Assembly: GCA_025738555.1 (NCBI GenBank)
Contig: JAOVFP010000011.1
Coordinates: 1,054,001-1,118,000 of the forward strand
Direction: 5' to 3'
Length of the DNA: 64,000 nt
DNA from: Cyathus striatus
Taxonomy: Eukaryota; Basidiomycota; Agaricomycetes; Agaricales; Nidulariaceae
Shown here: piece after piece, positions 21,798-34,106 of the stretch
Layout of the letters: every line of letters begins with the position of its first letter
Position numbering within the stretch: position 1 is the first letter of the stretch
Program-made: the position numbers and the translations under genes
The notes under the pieces: generated by a model
Told to the model about the DNA's origin: nothing
What the model saw: the letters and a program-made list of their open reading frames with translations, nothing else
Databases searched by the model: none

Positions 21798-24410
21798 TTA
21801 CAGAGTTTCAAGACGGCCCTCAACATATTCTCTAGATGCATCTTCCACCATCTGTACATAGTTACGTGCGTGTGAACAAGACCTCAGCTTATTTCGCCAT
21901 TCAGTAGACCTTAAGGGTACAGGATTTCTAGTAATCGCAGAAAGCCGTTTAGTGTACCAGTGCTCATCCCAAGGAGTCCAATAACCCCAGTTAATACCAT
22001 TGGAATGAGATTCCCACTGACCAGGAAGAGGCCACCATGAGCGTAAGGGACCACCTACAAAGAATTAGCAACAACTAAAGATATCTGAGTAAGACTTACC
22101 AAGAGAGCTAGAATATACACCGCATATAAGATGTATCTCATCTTCAGTGAGGGCATCATCACAAAATTCCATCCCTGATACGTGTGTATATTTTATCCCA
22201 ATATGATGGTTGGTGACAGCAGAAGATGGACCGCGGAGCACACCATCCAAGCTCAGATGCTCACGTGCAAGGCGTCCAATTAAGCCTCCCTTCAGCAATG
22301 CTGAACGCCCTCGAGGGGAAGAAAGGAAAGCTGCACGTCTCTCAACATATGCACCATAGTCATGCAGAGTAAACCTGTAATGTGGTGTACGAAATGGAAG
22401 TACGATTCGAACACCACTCAATCTCACATGAGTAGAGTCTTTAGGAACCTTCAAGGTATGGAATGGAATACCCCTTGCGAGAAATTCTCGAGCCACATTG
22501 TAGAGACTAAAACCATGAATACGATTTAGAAGCCGACAAGCATAGAGGGCATGCTGGGCTTTCGTGACACCAAAGATCCATGGAAAGCGGTCATCAGCAC
22601 TTGAGGAAGGTGGAAGGACAATGTAAAGTTTATTATTGACTTTAGCAATGCGGCAGCTGCCCATGATATCCTTGTATAGGACGTTTTCCTTCTGAAGATC
22701 CCATAATTGAGCAGGTGGCTTTGCCAAATTCCCAAGATCACCAATGAAGTGAGCGATAGCCAGAATTTCATCTGTATGGGGCGTATGTATGTCCACCAAA
22801 ATAGCCAGCGGTTATCATGGCATTATCCCAGTCGCGTGGCTCAGCTGACGGATCAGGTATAAATGAATTTGAGCGAACAAATCCATAAAGATACTGCAGG
22901 TCGTCTACAGACAAGCATTCACCATCGATGTCATACCCATCTCCAATTTCCTCCTCAAGTTGAACGGGGGCCGGTACAGGTTCGAAATACGAGGTATCCA
23001 CAGCATGATCCGTAGCATGAGGATAATATTCCGTTGGCTCATCATAGGGGCCTTCGTAGGGGCCTTCATCAGCTATCGGTGTACCTGGAGGTCCAAATTC
23101 CTCGCACAAATCCCACTCATTATCATAGGGATTATAGATCTTTTGCTGCTCCCCATATATATCCATTAGATCCTCTTTCCTTTCCTTACCTTGAACGAGG
23201 ACTCTAACAAGGGCAGGTGGATAGTCATCATTCTCAACCCACTCAAACACCCTCGCCTTAACGTAGCCTCGAGTTCTTTCACGATTCTGGCGAATCTCAC
23301 GTTGTTGTGGTGTTTCAGCCCTACGCCGAGCTTCATAGTGTGCCTCGCGTGAATCCAAGAAGATTTTCCATGCGGGCGTAGTGTTTGTGACAGATGACGT
23401 AGAGGGCAGAGGTTGGAAGGGCTGTGTAGATGGATGGGGCTGATGGCTGGCTGGTGCTGCAGTGAAAGGATCTTCGTTCCAAATAACTGGCAGAACATAG
23501 AGATCAGGCACCTCGCTAATTGAGAAATCTCGCCCTACAATCGACGCCGGTGGAGCAAGGGACTGGTATAATCGACTAGTGTAGCTACGTTCTTTTTCTT
23601 CACCCGACCAGATATACCAGAGAGGGACAGAGAACTTTATGAAGAAGTCATAGATCGGGCAATGAGTTTTACTGAGAGCTGTGATGTCAAGGACAATGCC
23701 CGCACGAGGAGTAGACATATCAAACGAGCAGATGGTAGAAGAAATCATGCCGTTCAACCATGTTTCAGGTATGTCGCGAGTGACGAGAAATTGGTACCAG
23801 TCTGGGATGGAGGAATATGACGCAATAACGTCCCGGGGTTCTTGACGCGTCGACTATATGCGATTACGTACAACAATATACCCATCCACAGAACAAACCA
23901 CCGTCGTGAATTCTCAGCGCATCTTCGCGCGATTGCATATGAACGGTGTGACCTTCGATAACCAGAAAAAGATGGGGGTGTGGGGGGAATAGCAACAGGT
24001 TTGTATCTAACGATGAGGAGCTTGTATGTTGTGAGGATACGGGATTCCAGTCCCTCCCAATCATGCATGACTGTTTCCTTCATACAGTATCGAGGCAGGC
24101 TGTCTGTAGAGTCGTTCCCATCACCCAAGTCGTTGCTCTTACGTACTATACACGGTACTCCACTAAGGCACGAGAAGATCCCTGTAAAAGATGGTGCGCA
24201 CGGCACGAAAGACAGCCATCCGAAAGCATCTGCCCACCAGGTTGGCTTTTGGTAGATCTGGTCAAGCGTATAATCGTTTCGGAAGAGATAAGTATTGGAG
24301 TTATAACGGGGAGGGACCTCGATATTTCTGATAGCATTCGGAGAATAATAGACCCATCCATCATCCTTAATTGCACGTCCATTCTGGTGATTCACGAGTG
24401 GGTAAGACAT
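21798..24410 (-). CDS. Transposon-linked conserved protein, ~855 aa
   Basis: Minus-strand exons 24,410-22,100 and 22,054-21,798 join by a clean GT-AG intron. The start at 24,410 gives NGRAIKDDGWVYYSPNAIR, then PTWWADAFGWLSFVPC and a hydrophobic WFVLWMGILLYVIAYS. Later blocks are ICSFDMSTPRAGIVLDITA, a Pro/Thr linker, PAWKIFLDSREAHYEARRRA, YDNEWDLCEEFG, GRSALLKGGLIGRLAREHLS, TEDEIHLICGVY and a last-exon SWWPLPGQWESH..WDEHWYTKRL. Block order matches a large uncharacterised agaric family I know only as hypothetical proteins near transposons. Two single-base frameshifts (about 23,845-23,855 and 22,768-22,799) interrupt an otherwise uninterrupted frame. Whether these are real or sequence errors cannot be decided here. 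Function unknown. Confidence 0.75.
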
Positions 24411-24519
24411 TATGCTCTAAGAAATATAACATTAGACTCCGTATTTGACAGGTACTAATGAAACAACTCACATTTCAAAGGTGCAGCGAGGTTGGAGTGG
24501 ACTTGTAAGATGTTGTCCG

Positions 24520-25110
24520 AGATACGACGAGAGTGGGACCGGGAGAAAGGGAAAGACGGTGAAGGCGGGACAGAGAGGGCGTTGGGGCAACGATGGCGAT
24601 GGTCGAGCCCTAGAAAGAGAGTTCAAGATTGCTGAGCGCTGAGGGGGTCACCAGAGCACTTGCAGCAAGAGACGACGAGGGCGGAACGACAACGGCAAAC
24701 AGTGAGGGCCGGACAGGGAGGGCGACGGGGCAACAATGGCGACGGTTGTGAGTCCTAAAAAGAGCGTTCGGGATTGCTGAGCGCTGAGGAGTCACCAGAG
24801 CACTTGCAGCAAGAGACGACGAGGGCGGAACGACAACGGCAAACAGTGAGGGCCGGACAGGGAGGGCGGCGGGGCAACAATGGCGACGGTTGTGAGTCCT
24901 AAAAAGAGCGTTCGGGATTGCTGAGCGCTGAGGAGTCACCAGAGCACTTGCAGCAAGAGACAACGAGAGTGGAACGACAACGGCAAACAGTGAGGGCCGG
25001 ACAGGGAGGGCGGCGGGGCAACAATGGCGACGGTCGTGAGTCCTAAAAGAGTGATTGAATCTGCTGAGCGCTGAGGGGCCACCAGAGCACTTGCAGCAAT
25101 TCGAGACGAC
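24520..25110. repeat. Four-copy ~143-bp tandem repeat
   Basis: GCTGAGCGCTGAG anchors occur at 24,631, 24,778, 24,920 and 25,063 (spacing 147, 142, 143). Each unit carries GGGGTCACCAGAGCACTTGC or a one-base variant, GAGGGCCGGACAGGGAGGGC and GGGGCAACAATGGCGACGG. The units lie upstream of the minus-strand gene starting at 24,410. Minus-strand frames at 24,610-25,335 (Leu/Ser/Pro-rich) are repeat artefacts. Confidence 0.88.
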
Positions 25111-25575
25111 GGCAACGACCTAAGGAGTGAAAGAAGGTGAGCTGGGGGTTGAGATTGCTGAGGAGCCTCCAGAGCAATCGTTGTGGTAGAAAAGAAAAGA
25201 AACAATAATCTGATTGACGCTGCTGATATAGGTGTTTGTTTGTTTGGTCCTTGTATGGCTCAAGCACGTCCCAACTTTAATTGCACTTCCTTTTGTTCCC
25301 CTTCCTCGCAACCATGCCTCGGTGACCCCAGGCACGTAACTTGTTCTTTCTTCCTTGCAATCATGCCTCGGTGACCCCAGGCAAGCGGCTCGTTCCTTGT
25401 TCGATTATCTCTCGTATCCGCCTTGGTGACCCCAGGCATGCGACTCGTTCCTTGTTCGATTATCTCTCGTACCCACGCCTCGGTGACCCCAGGCATGCTG
25501 CTTGTTCCTTGTTCCATTATTTCTCGTATCCATGCCTCGGTGACCCCAGGCATGCGACTTGTTTGTTCTTCCTCG
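24640..25575. promoter_or_regulatory. Inverted GGGGTCACC / GGTGACCCC site array 1
   Basis: GGGGTCACC-like sites (24,646; variants at 24,788, 24,930, 25,075) face GGTGACCCC sites (about 25,322, 25,370, 25,430, 25,482, 25,539). The second set lies in a ~57-bp tandem repeat with CTCGTTCCTTGTTCGATTAT. The array fills the gap between the start codon at 24,410 (minus) and the ORF start at 25,581 (plus). Its mirror arrangement recurs at 34.7-35.5 kb between another divergent pair. A shared regulator or transposase-accessory binding region is inferred, not shown. Confidence 0.5.
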
Positions 25576-25580
25576 CAACG

Positions 25581-26070
25581 ATGCCTAGGCTCTTAGCAAT
25601 TCAACACAAGTTCGATCTTGATATCGACGCGTCGGAGGCAGGTATCGGACTGCTTGATCCCGGGGGAGGGGCTGCTAGGCCCAGTGTTGGGCGAGGGGGA
25701 GGAGTGATGAGTGCAAGCCACGGGGGAAGGATTTCAGTCGTGCATTCACCTACCACTGCTACCACCACCACATCCATCCGAGTCACCTCATCCTCAGCAG
25801 TTGTTTCTACACCTGCAGCTGAAAACCCAGTGAACGTCGTCGACATCGAAGAGCCCACTCCTAGGTCCCCCTATCGACCGATATCATCCACACACCGACA
25901 CCCGCGAAAAACTGGCGAGGTATAACAGCGCTTACGCCCCACCCTCACCGTGCGCACCATCTCCTATACCAGTTCCTATCCCAGTACTACCAGAAAGCTA
26001 CGACGCGCAAATTCACCTACAGCCATTACCACCCACGCCAGTTCCACCATCCGTGCAAGCCGTCTAGCCT
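25581..26070 (+). CDS. Proline-rich hypothetical ORF, unfinished
   Basis: ATG at 25,581, just after the last GGTGACCCC repeat, gives MPRLLAIQHKFDLDIDASEA, a Gly-rich patch (GGGAARPSVGRGGG), a Ser/Thr stretch and DIEEPTPRSPYRP before stopping at 25,923-25,925. A shifted frame continues with YNSAYAPPSPCAPSPIPVP and PLPPTPVPPSVQ, stopping near 26,070. It looks like the low-complexity N-terminus of a larger protein with a frameshift near 25,900. No domain is visible. The start is chosen because upstream codons lie inside the repeat. Confidence 0.35.
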
Positions 26071-27911
26071 ATCAAAACCCAGACCCCCACCAGTCCATAT
26101 ACATTTCTTATCACCCCCTTGTCGAGTTGCCCCTCTGACCGCTGAACGGATATGCGTGTCTGGGAATCCCGGAGCCAGCATTGGACGTGGGGCTTGATGT
26201 GCGGGCTGCGGGTGGGAGGGGACTCTTCGTGAGGAGCGGGTACGGGCCGGGCACTGTTATTCACCCAGTTATGTGTCTAGAGAAGGGGAGGGATCGTCAC
26301 GCTTAAGATGCATGACTTGAACCAAAGAAGGACCATAAGGGAGGGGAGGGCGATACGACGCTCTTCCTCAACGGATCGTAATCGTGATGTGCCGACTACG
26401 ACGACTGCTAACGCGCCGCCAACTACTGACCCACCCGTTGCATTGCACCATCGACTACCAAAGTACCACCGTCGCTTTGCCGTCGTTGCCTACGCGTATA
26501 CCGACTACTATATCTCCCTGAGGCATTCACAGTAAAGCTGCTCGCTTATATAACTCACTCAGGAATGTCTCGGTTTTGTGGTTGACTCAAACAACTTTAC
26601 TATTATGGTCAGTGCTCCTTGTGCAAAGCAGAGGACCAGCGAGTGTCGGATCCGGTACACTACTACAACCGGGCTCTAACAACGAAAACCAATGATGGTT
26701 AGTCTGATCGTCTACTAGACGATGCAGGCTTTTGTACTGGTGTCTTTATGTTAGATTTTACCTGGCAATTCAGATGAGTACGTGCATCATATACAGAAAT
26801 TAGTATTATTACTCACTAATTGCTTCATTAAGGAATTCACTTGCCGCTGCGCGCTGCCTCCGATTTATTCTTCAGATAAGACTTTAGCATCTCACGGATT
26901 GGCCAGTGATCTTCATAACGTTGAAGATCTGTATACTTCCTCTCAGCCTGCACAATTTAGGTAGAGCCATACCCAAATGATTTGAACACCCACTAATCGA
27001 TAAACTTTTTCTAGTTGCTTATTATCTTGGTTCGAATAGCACTTCGCTGTGTCAAGCTTTGCATTAGCCAGTTTATGCACAGCCATCTAAAGGTACTGAG
27101 TAACGCTTTCGATCATGCTTCAAACTACTCACTTGGATTTTCTCGAACCGTCCTCGATCCCATCCCAGTGCATCCTTCAAGTTATATCCACCTGAGTTTG
27201 GCCGATTGCTTTGCCCAGGCGGTTTCTTAATTTGTTGCCGCCTCTCACTTGGAATCGTTTCATCACTCTCGGACTCGATGTCAGTGAGGAAGACATAGAA
27301 GCGTCGTCGTCATCGTCGTTGCCGTTGCCGTTTTGCTGTTGGTTAGATGCCTCAGATGCCGGATCGAACCGAACTGTCTTCTGTTGGTTGGATTCGAATT
27401 CGAATCTGACGAGATGATCGATTTCTTTCTTTGACTGACCCCGGTGCGAAATTCATACTATTCGTGATCGTTGGCCGTGAGGTCTGGCCGAGACGCTTTC
27501 GAACCGAATCTGCTGGGTTATAAGAGGAAGGTGGATCTTAATTGATGGAAGAGACATTATCGTGTTGGGGAGGTGCTGGAGTTGTTTCACGCGTCTTATA
27601 TCTTGTTCATAGAACAAGCAATGACTTGTACGGTACAAGGCCCATGGTACAATATGGCAGACATCTATTTCTCTTTGTTTTATTTTCGTTACTTCGCTGG
27701 TTGCTAGAGAAGGTCATTCATAGCGCCTACCATTTCGTCATTCTGTCAATAGTATTGTTCTTTAATTGTTCGCTTCGCTGTCAACAGAACGAGGTTTATA
27801 ATTGTTATCAAGAGTACGAGCGCGTTGCGTGACATCCCTGTATACAATAGGCAATATCGCATAAATGACACTGACTGGCTTCCGTAGACTGCTTCAAGTT
27901 TTCCTCACAAC
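26071..27911. other. Unresolved cargo region
   Basis: Several short frames (26,308-26,535; 26,782-26,964; 27,211-27,417, all plus) show moderately coding-like composition, including an acidic Ser-rich SEEDIEASSSSSLPLPF, but no exon chain or family could be fixed. Decayed exons of one further cargo gene are possible. The WD40 start codon follows at 27,912. Confidence 0.3.
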
Positions 27912-29683
27912 ATGTATCTTCCGAGCTTTCTTCAAAAGCCAACAGACGTACGAACCCTAATTTCATCCTATCAATTCGAGACTGATGTAATAAATCCCCT
28001 AGAAATATTCAGCTATAGCCTGCCTGCGTGGATCCAAAGGTCCGGTCAACTGTGTATCGTTCAGTCCAAGTGGTATGCTACTTGCTAGTGGAGGTATGTA
28101 CATTTTGAATTCATATCATATCTTCAATGCTTTAGCTAGATCTTAGGTGATGACGAAACTGTCCGTATCTGGGATCTAGAGAAGAAAACATGCCAACAGG
28201 CCATTGAAGATCACTGTGGTCGATGGGGTCAAATCACTGCCATTAAGTGGTTCCCAGGCAGCACTACTGGTGATACCACATTCGCATTTGGAACAGGATG
28301 GGGTTTAGTTTTAGTTTATAGGCGGTCTGATACAATGGTAAGTATAATCTTGAAATGCGCGCTTTATTATACAACTCACCATCATGGCGCAGACGGCTTA
28401 TCACGAACTGTCGAATACTCGGATATTTTCCCTGAATGAACCCGTGGAGTCCATTGCGATTGATCCGGTTCATCAGCGACTGGCCGTTACAAGCCATGCA
28501 GGACGAATCAAGCTATGTACCGTTCTAAAGAATGGTAAGTAAGGTCAAGCAACCATTGTAGCTTTTAACCGAATATAATATTCAGGTTCATTGACGACAC
28601 TGTGGATAAAAGACGGCAACAGTGAAGCAGCTGGACCCATCATTCCTCGGGCGGTCTATTTCCATGATGACTATAAAATGTTGTTGGTGTTTCTACTGGA
28701 GACCGGTGAGATGTGAGTATCCATATCCATATGTTACAGCCCTGCACTTCTAACTGTAGTTGCAGTTGCTGCCGGTTTTCAGACTCTGGAAGAGAAGACT
28801 GGCATAAAATACTCAAATCTCCTATGTAAGAACTATTACGGTGATATACTATGGAATGCTGACCAAATGATTTCAGAGGAAGTGCTTCCATTTGTGAAAG
28901 CACGAAAACCTTATTGATTGATAATATGAATGGTGGTTTTGATCTGTATGACATCTCGAAGACGTCACCCATGCGCACCTTTGAAGTGCCGACCAAGCAG
29001 AAGCACCTATACATTAAAGGCAGTGCCTTAGCCGAAGATGGAGCTTTGGCTTTATGCGGAAGTGACAATGGGCGACTTCATATGTACTGTACCTTGTCTT
29101 CAAAGAAGATACAGACGCTACGTCCTGGAGGGAGGAAATCATGTGTTCAAGCGATTGATGTAAGTCACATTTCATATGGACGATACGGTTGCTAAGTTTG
29201 ATCTAGGCAATTTCTTGTCCCAGCGGCAAGCTCATTGCTAGCAGTTCGTCGGATAAGAAGCCCACTGTCCATGTGTGGAAAAAACAGGTGAGTCAATGCA
29301 ATATAACTGGTCATTGTCTTGATTCATCATGTATCAAGACCAAGAACTCTAAAGTGAATAAACCAAGTTATATGGGTACAAGACCGGGCTTCATGAACCT
29401 TTTAAACTTTCTGGCAATTATTTTTCTTTTCTGGCTCACTGCAGACGTTTGGAGGGGTTATGTGCGAGAGGTAAGTGGAGTCTTAGACGCTTTTCTGATA
29501 GGTGGTGCCATCAACTTCACCTGACAGGTAGCGCGCAATGTCGTTAGTAAGGTCCACGCAGCTCTTGAGGACCCAACCCGACCCGAGAAGGGCACTGTTA
29601 ATAATGTACAGTATGGCCCTGAGATTCAGGACAACGGTATACCACTAGAGAAATCTAGGTGGGGCTTTTCATTTAGTGGATAG
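27912..29683 (+). CDS. WD40-repeat protein (transposon cargo)
   Basis: Start ATG 27,912; the first exon ends at 27,947 (MYLPSFLQKPTD). The next exons read RGSKGPVNCVSFSPSGMLLA, then DDETVRIWDLEKKTC, a canonical WD40 repeat. After that come ITAIKWFPG, FGTGWGLVLVY, EPVESIAIDPVHQRLAVTSH, GRIKLCTVLKN, PRAVYFHDDYKMLLVF, LLIDNMNGGFDLYDISKTSP, ALCGSDNGRLHMYC and ASSSSDKKPTVHVWKK. About nine exons with 45-75-nt introns can be followed without a stop to TAG at 29,681-29,683. Four to five propeller blades are clear. The family is a single-propeller WD40 group frequent in agaric transposon neighbourhoods; the propeller should bind another protein, partner unknown. This is the best preserved cargo gene. 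Confidence 0.8.
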
Positions 29684-29689
29684 TTGAGT

Positions 29690-29965
29690 GGTACCCAGGC
29701 TATTGTTTAGTATTAAAGACAAAGATACTTTTCATCTCTGTAGGCACATGTACTCAAGCTATTGTTTAGTATTAAAGACGTAAATTATCTCTGTAGGCAC
29801 ATGTACTCAAGCTATTGTTTAGTATTAAAGACAAAGATACTTTTCATCTCCGTAGGCACATGTACTCAAGCTATTGTTTAGTATTAAAGACGTAAATCAT
29901 CTCCATAGGCAGGCACATGTACTCAAGCTCATAAAGCTGAAGCTATTGTTTAGTATTAAATATCG
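29690..29965. repeat. ~58-bp tandem repeat after the WD40 gene
   Basis: GCTATTGTTTAGTATTAAAG recurs five times (about 29,699, 29,757, 29,812, 29,869, 29,941) with linkers alternating between ACAAAGATACTTTTCATCTC and a shorter ACGTAAATTATCTC form. It begins within ten bases of the stop codon and forms the probable 3' untranslated region. Confidence 0.8.
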
Positions 29966-30188
29966 AAAACATACTGACTGGTAGCTCCCTCAAATATTAT
30001 ATTGTCCATAAGTACTAGTACTAAGTGATATTCTTGTTTGCTACATCCGATTTTATACTAACTTCTTATGTGGTTTAATGATAACGAAATGTCATATCGT
30101 GAGGGAACTTGAATGACCTGCATTGCTGGACTCTTCTGACAAATCTATCTGGGTTGTCAAGCCAGGCATACCCATAAAAATATCAGAC

Positions 30189-30689
30189 TTACTGCCGTAC
30201 CAAGAAGTCAGCTATCTTGGCATCATGACTGCGCATATTAACCAATTCCAAAGGGTTCTTTGTCCCAACACGCAGAACAACAATATCACCTTTCCATGGA
30301 ATCGCATGTCGGCCTGTTGCTACTGTATTTATCGGAAGATTTTTGTGATTTTTGCAGAAGATGTGGAAGCGGTGCACTTTCCGGCCATCAAGAACAGATG
30401 CAATACAGTCATGAACATGTGACTGCGTACCCATCCCTCCCATTACTCCATCTAATAATGGGAACATTGTAGGGTGCTCATGTTCTGGAAGCATATTCGG
30501 GTCCTTGTTGGTTAAGAGGCTGATGTACCTGTACCGAGGGCATTGAGCCTTCTCTGAAGCAGAGTAAATACGGCCTCGAAGGCGAATGTAAGTATCCTAT
30601 CTATAATCAGAAGACGCTATGACCATATAAATGATTTGACGAACCTGGTTCAAAGGATATGAGATGGAGCTGATACGAACACTAGGCAT
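30189..30689 (-). CDS. Small transposon-linked conserved protein, 150 aa
   Basis: Two minus-strand exons, 30,689-30,645 and 30,596-30,189, give an open 150-residue protein: MPSVRISSISYPLNQ, then DTYIRLRGRIYSASEKAQC, LPEHEHPTMFPLLDG, GVMGGMGTQSHVH, VLDGRKVHRFHIFCKNHKN and WKGDIVVLRVGTKNPLELVN, ending IADFLVRQ. The GDIVVLRVG..NMR..D motif is one I associate with short agaric hypothetical proteins near Tnp2 transposases. No signal peptide or membrane segment. The frame is intact, and both splice sites are canonical. The gene converges on the WD40 gene. Function unknown. Confidence 0.6.
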
Positions 30690-31237
30690 TGCTATCCGAA
30701 AATAGAGATTTAGTACTCTGTATATTGCTTTAAGTATACTAATACACAATAACATACCCAGAAACAAAGACTAGCACCACCAGTTACTGGTTACTGGAAA
30801 TGAATATCCTCAAACAGATATATTACCAGAAGGAACAAAAGTGCTGACATCGGTCAGCGCCACCTACCGGAAATGAACTACATCGAACTCCATAGAAATC
30901 ATTATTGGTACTATAGTACATCCTAATCAAATATGCTGACAATGACGCTCCTTGACACCCATATGCCCATTTGGCATTAGGTATGGAGCGTCAACATTCA
31001 TTATGCCTGTTAGGCAGGTATGACGCAAGCCCTTTTGTAGATTAGAGCTGTTCGAATAGAAACAGAAACACTAGACAAAAGAAATAATTGTATAATTGTA
31101 TAACAAAATCAGCGTTGCTTGGTATTTTCATCATAAAAGCTGGAAAAACTCACTTCAAGTCAACAAAATCCCAGTCTGTCATATTCCCAAGCTATAACGC
31201 GCACTAACACATATACCGTATTCTTTTCTATCCTACT
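30690..31237. other. Divergent intergenic region
   Basis: No gene recognised between the minus-strand start at 30,689 and the plus-strand start at 31,238. An inverted pair around 30,940-31,030 (TGACGCTCC..GGAGCGTCA, and GGCATTA/TAGGCAGG phrases) is the only structure seen. Confidence 0.4.
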
Positions 31238-33914
31238 ATGTCTGAACATCCCGTCAACCAAGATCATCATAATGTGCGTAGTACTGAGGATTCTCTCCGT
31301 GGTGTAGCTGAGAAGCACTGTAATGCAGATTCGGGAGGTAGACACGGTCATGAATGAGCTTCGTATTATTGATATGGATGATCCCATGGGTTTGGATCTC
31401 GATCCCTTGGCTGGACTAGTCCCAGGAGCATACTTGACCGATTCCACAATTCCTCCTCCGATAGTAGCCATAAGATCAACAAACTATATGAATATCCAAC
31501 CCCAAGCTCACGCCAGTTCTAGTTCTGAACCCTCAGGTTCATCTTCATTACAACGCTCGGGAGAAACCACCAGCCCCACCAATTCCACAGCAGTAAATTC
31601 AGCAAGCCCGCCGTTGCATACTAGTTCTAGTCCTGCTCCGTACCAGCTTACATTGCCGCCATCGCATGCTAGTGCTAGTCCCGCACCGTATCAGCTTGCG
31701 GTAACGTCTGCACTCCAGCCCATCATGGGGCAAGGTATTTTGAAGCGTACATGTGATACCGAAACCTCAGGTACTTCCTCGTCTCGGGCCTTGATGGTTC
31801 CCTCATCTTCAAGGGAGCTAGTCATATCTTCTCAGCATCGCCATAGTGTACGTAGCATACTTTCATATAGTCCCTAACTGACAAAATCTTCCAGACTAGG
31901 AAAGTACAACTGGTAGAGCAATCATCACTTGTCACTACTACCGCGATTGCAGAGAAAGAGGCCACAATTCAGCGTCTCGAACAGAACGTTAGTAGCAATA
32001 TTATTAATTTTCCATTTCAGATGATGATATTGCCCTCAACAGCTGCAGGTTATTGGACGTGAGCGAGAAGATGCGAAATTGAAGCAAGAAGCGATGATCT
32101 CTACATTGAAAGATAAGGTGCGATATTAGAGACAGATAAATGCAAACAGGACTGAAAATATGCACTAATTCAGCTTGCAGCTGCCGAAGCTGAGAAGAAA
32201 GTAATTCTTGAGCAGCACAATTCTACCGTGCAGGAGTTGAGGCTCCAAGTAAGTTTTCAACGTTTATTCTCATTTAAGCTACAGCTAAAGTGCATTAGCT
32301 GGAAACAGCTACGGCCGAGCGAAAGGGCCAGGACACACGCATTGAAGGCCTAGAGAGGAGCCTTCAACAACTCCATGCCATGATAGAAAACGAAATGGCA
32401 GAAAAACAGCAGGTAGCTGCCGAAGCTAGGCGCTTGGAATTAGAGCAACGCTCTATAGCTTCAACATCGCAAATCAATCCCCTCCAACGCACCGGGGTGC
32501 GGCAAGAACGGATCGATGGAGATGATGTAGAGATGGCAGATGACGAGGATGAGGGTGGCGAAGTACGTACTCATGGTCGCACTTACGGAAAAGGGAAAGG
32601 GAAAGGGACGATGGGGTTGAACGAAGATGAGAACACTACCAACGATCCCACAGTTCCCCCACCAATGCGGTTCAAACGTCCAAAGGGAGGTGCAGGTCCG
32701 CGGTGGGGCACACGCAGAGAAAGAGTGCCTTCCGAAAGGCCATCACCAGCCCCACATGCTTCCCTTGGAACTGAGGATACTGCTCGTGATAGCAGTAGTG
32801 GTCCAACTTTGCAGGTATTGCTTGACGAGATGAGAGATCTCAAAGCACAAATGTCACAAGGAACCCCCTACGCGCGCTAGACCGCTGAAGCTCTCGCCTA
32901 AATTCAAACTACCTCCAAAAAGGACATACGATCCGGATAGGACAGAACTGCTGGTATGCTCTCCACTTTCCTCCACCTTCACATACGCTAAATATTTGCA
33001 TTGTCTACAGTCAGTCGTGCGACCTTTGATGAATCTAATGCTGGGTATCGAGAAAGACGCTGACTGCAAAAAAATCCAGCAAGCTGATGACGATAGTGTA
33101 TCGCGATATAGCGAAGGTACAGGGGAGGGGCCAACTGGCAGACAAATGCGTCCGTTCTTCGGAAATATTGGTTGCGAGTGGAACCAAGCGCTTGCAGAAA
33201 CGTTCATCAAAGAATTCCGAAAAAGGCACCCCGATTTCTGTCAAACACAGGATGACGAAGACCGGGTTCACGAGCTTTTCTTCCAGCGTTTGATACGCCT
33301 TAGGAAGGTGACCAACAGTGCAAAGCCTCGTCTAGGAGAAGAGGAGGACAGCTGCATTCAACGTGTTACCCGGCAGCGAGATCGGCGTAAGGAGATGCAG
33401 AGACCTTGTACGAGAAGAAACAATGTAAGTCATCAGATATCATACGTATCATAGTATACTTACCCCTCAAAAGCTGTATAGTTTGAGGATTCAAATTGCT
33501 GACGGAAACCGAAAGGGTGATAACGACACTACGGATCCCTTCTGGGACTTTCTATATCACATGGTGCTGGAGCTCAGTTCGGGAGGCATGAGTTCAGACG
33601 AGACGGACGGGGATAGATCGAATGGATTTTGGGTGAAAAAGCGCTCCTGGAGGTCCAGTACCCTCATAAACTATCTTAGTGTAATCGACAAGGATCATAA
33701 CTTTACGACAGCATATGGGGAGATTCGTCCTGGTAACCTTCCTAGAGTACGAAAACAGCGCGTCGGAGCAGCGAGGAGTACACGTAGTGCCATACCAGGA
33801 CTTCCAAGGAATTTCTACGACGACACATGGTATGAGAGTCTCTCAAACCGAGATAGGAGGTACTTGGATGTACAGGATGCCGTAGATCTACCGGAAATAG
33901 TGCCATTGAACTAG
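31238..33914 (+). CDS. Coiled-coil transposon-linked conserved protein
   Basis: ATG 31,238 opens HPVNQDHHNVRSTEDSLRG, then QIREVDTVMNELRIIDMDDP and a Ser/Pro-rich region with two TSSSPAPYQL-like copies. Four short exons (31,890-32,400) encode a coiled coil (IAEKEATIQRLEQN, AAAEAEKKVILEQHN, RIEGLERSLQQLHAMIE). An acidic patch (VEMADDEDEGGE), a basic KGKGKGT patch suited to nuclear import, and the conserved C-terminus follow: SVVRPLMNLMLGIEKD, GPTGRQMRPFFGN, SSGGMSSDETDGDR, WRSSTLINYL, GLPRNFYDDTWYESLSNRD. It ends at TAG 33,912-33,914. Single-base frameshifts lie near 31,315-31,325 and at the C5 run 32,864-32,868. The family recurs with agaric transposons; its role is unknown, and a DNA-binding accessory function is possible. 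Confidence 0.7.
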
Positions 33915-34106
33915 TAGAGGTAGTACATAAGCGCTTGTAAGTTCCGTAATATGCTAGCTACGAATTGAATTGTTTTGAAGCCTGCGATAGGGTATACTGG
34001 GGGTACCAATATGTTCCGGGATGCTCAGAATGCAGTACACTGGGGTCACCAGAGTCAGTTCCATGTTTCCTCCCCCCTGCCTTTCCCCTTTCGTTTTCCA
34101 CTTGGG

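Noticed and set aside
24610..25553. Minus- and plus-strand frames rich in Leu/Ser/Pro or GDPRH words
   Set aside because: They translate the 143-bp and 57-bp repeats; no start, splice or domain support.
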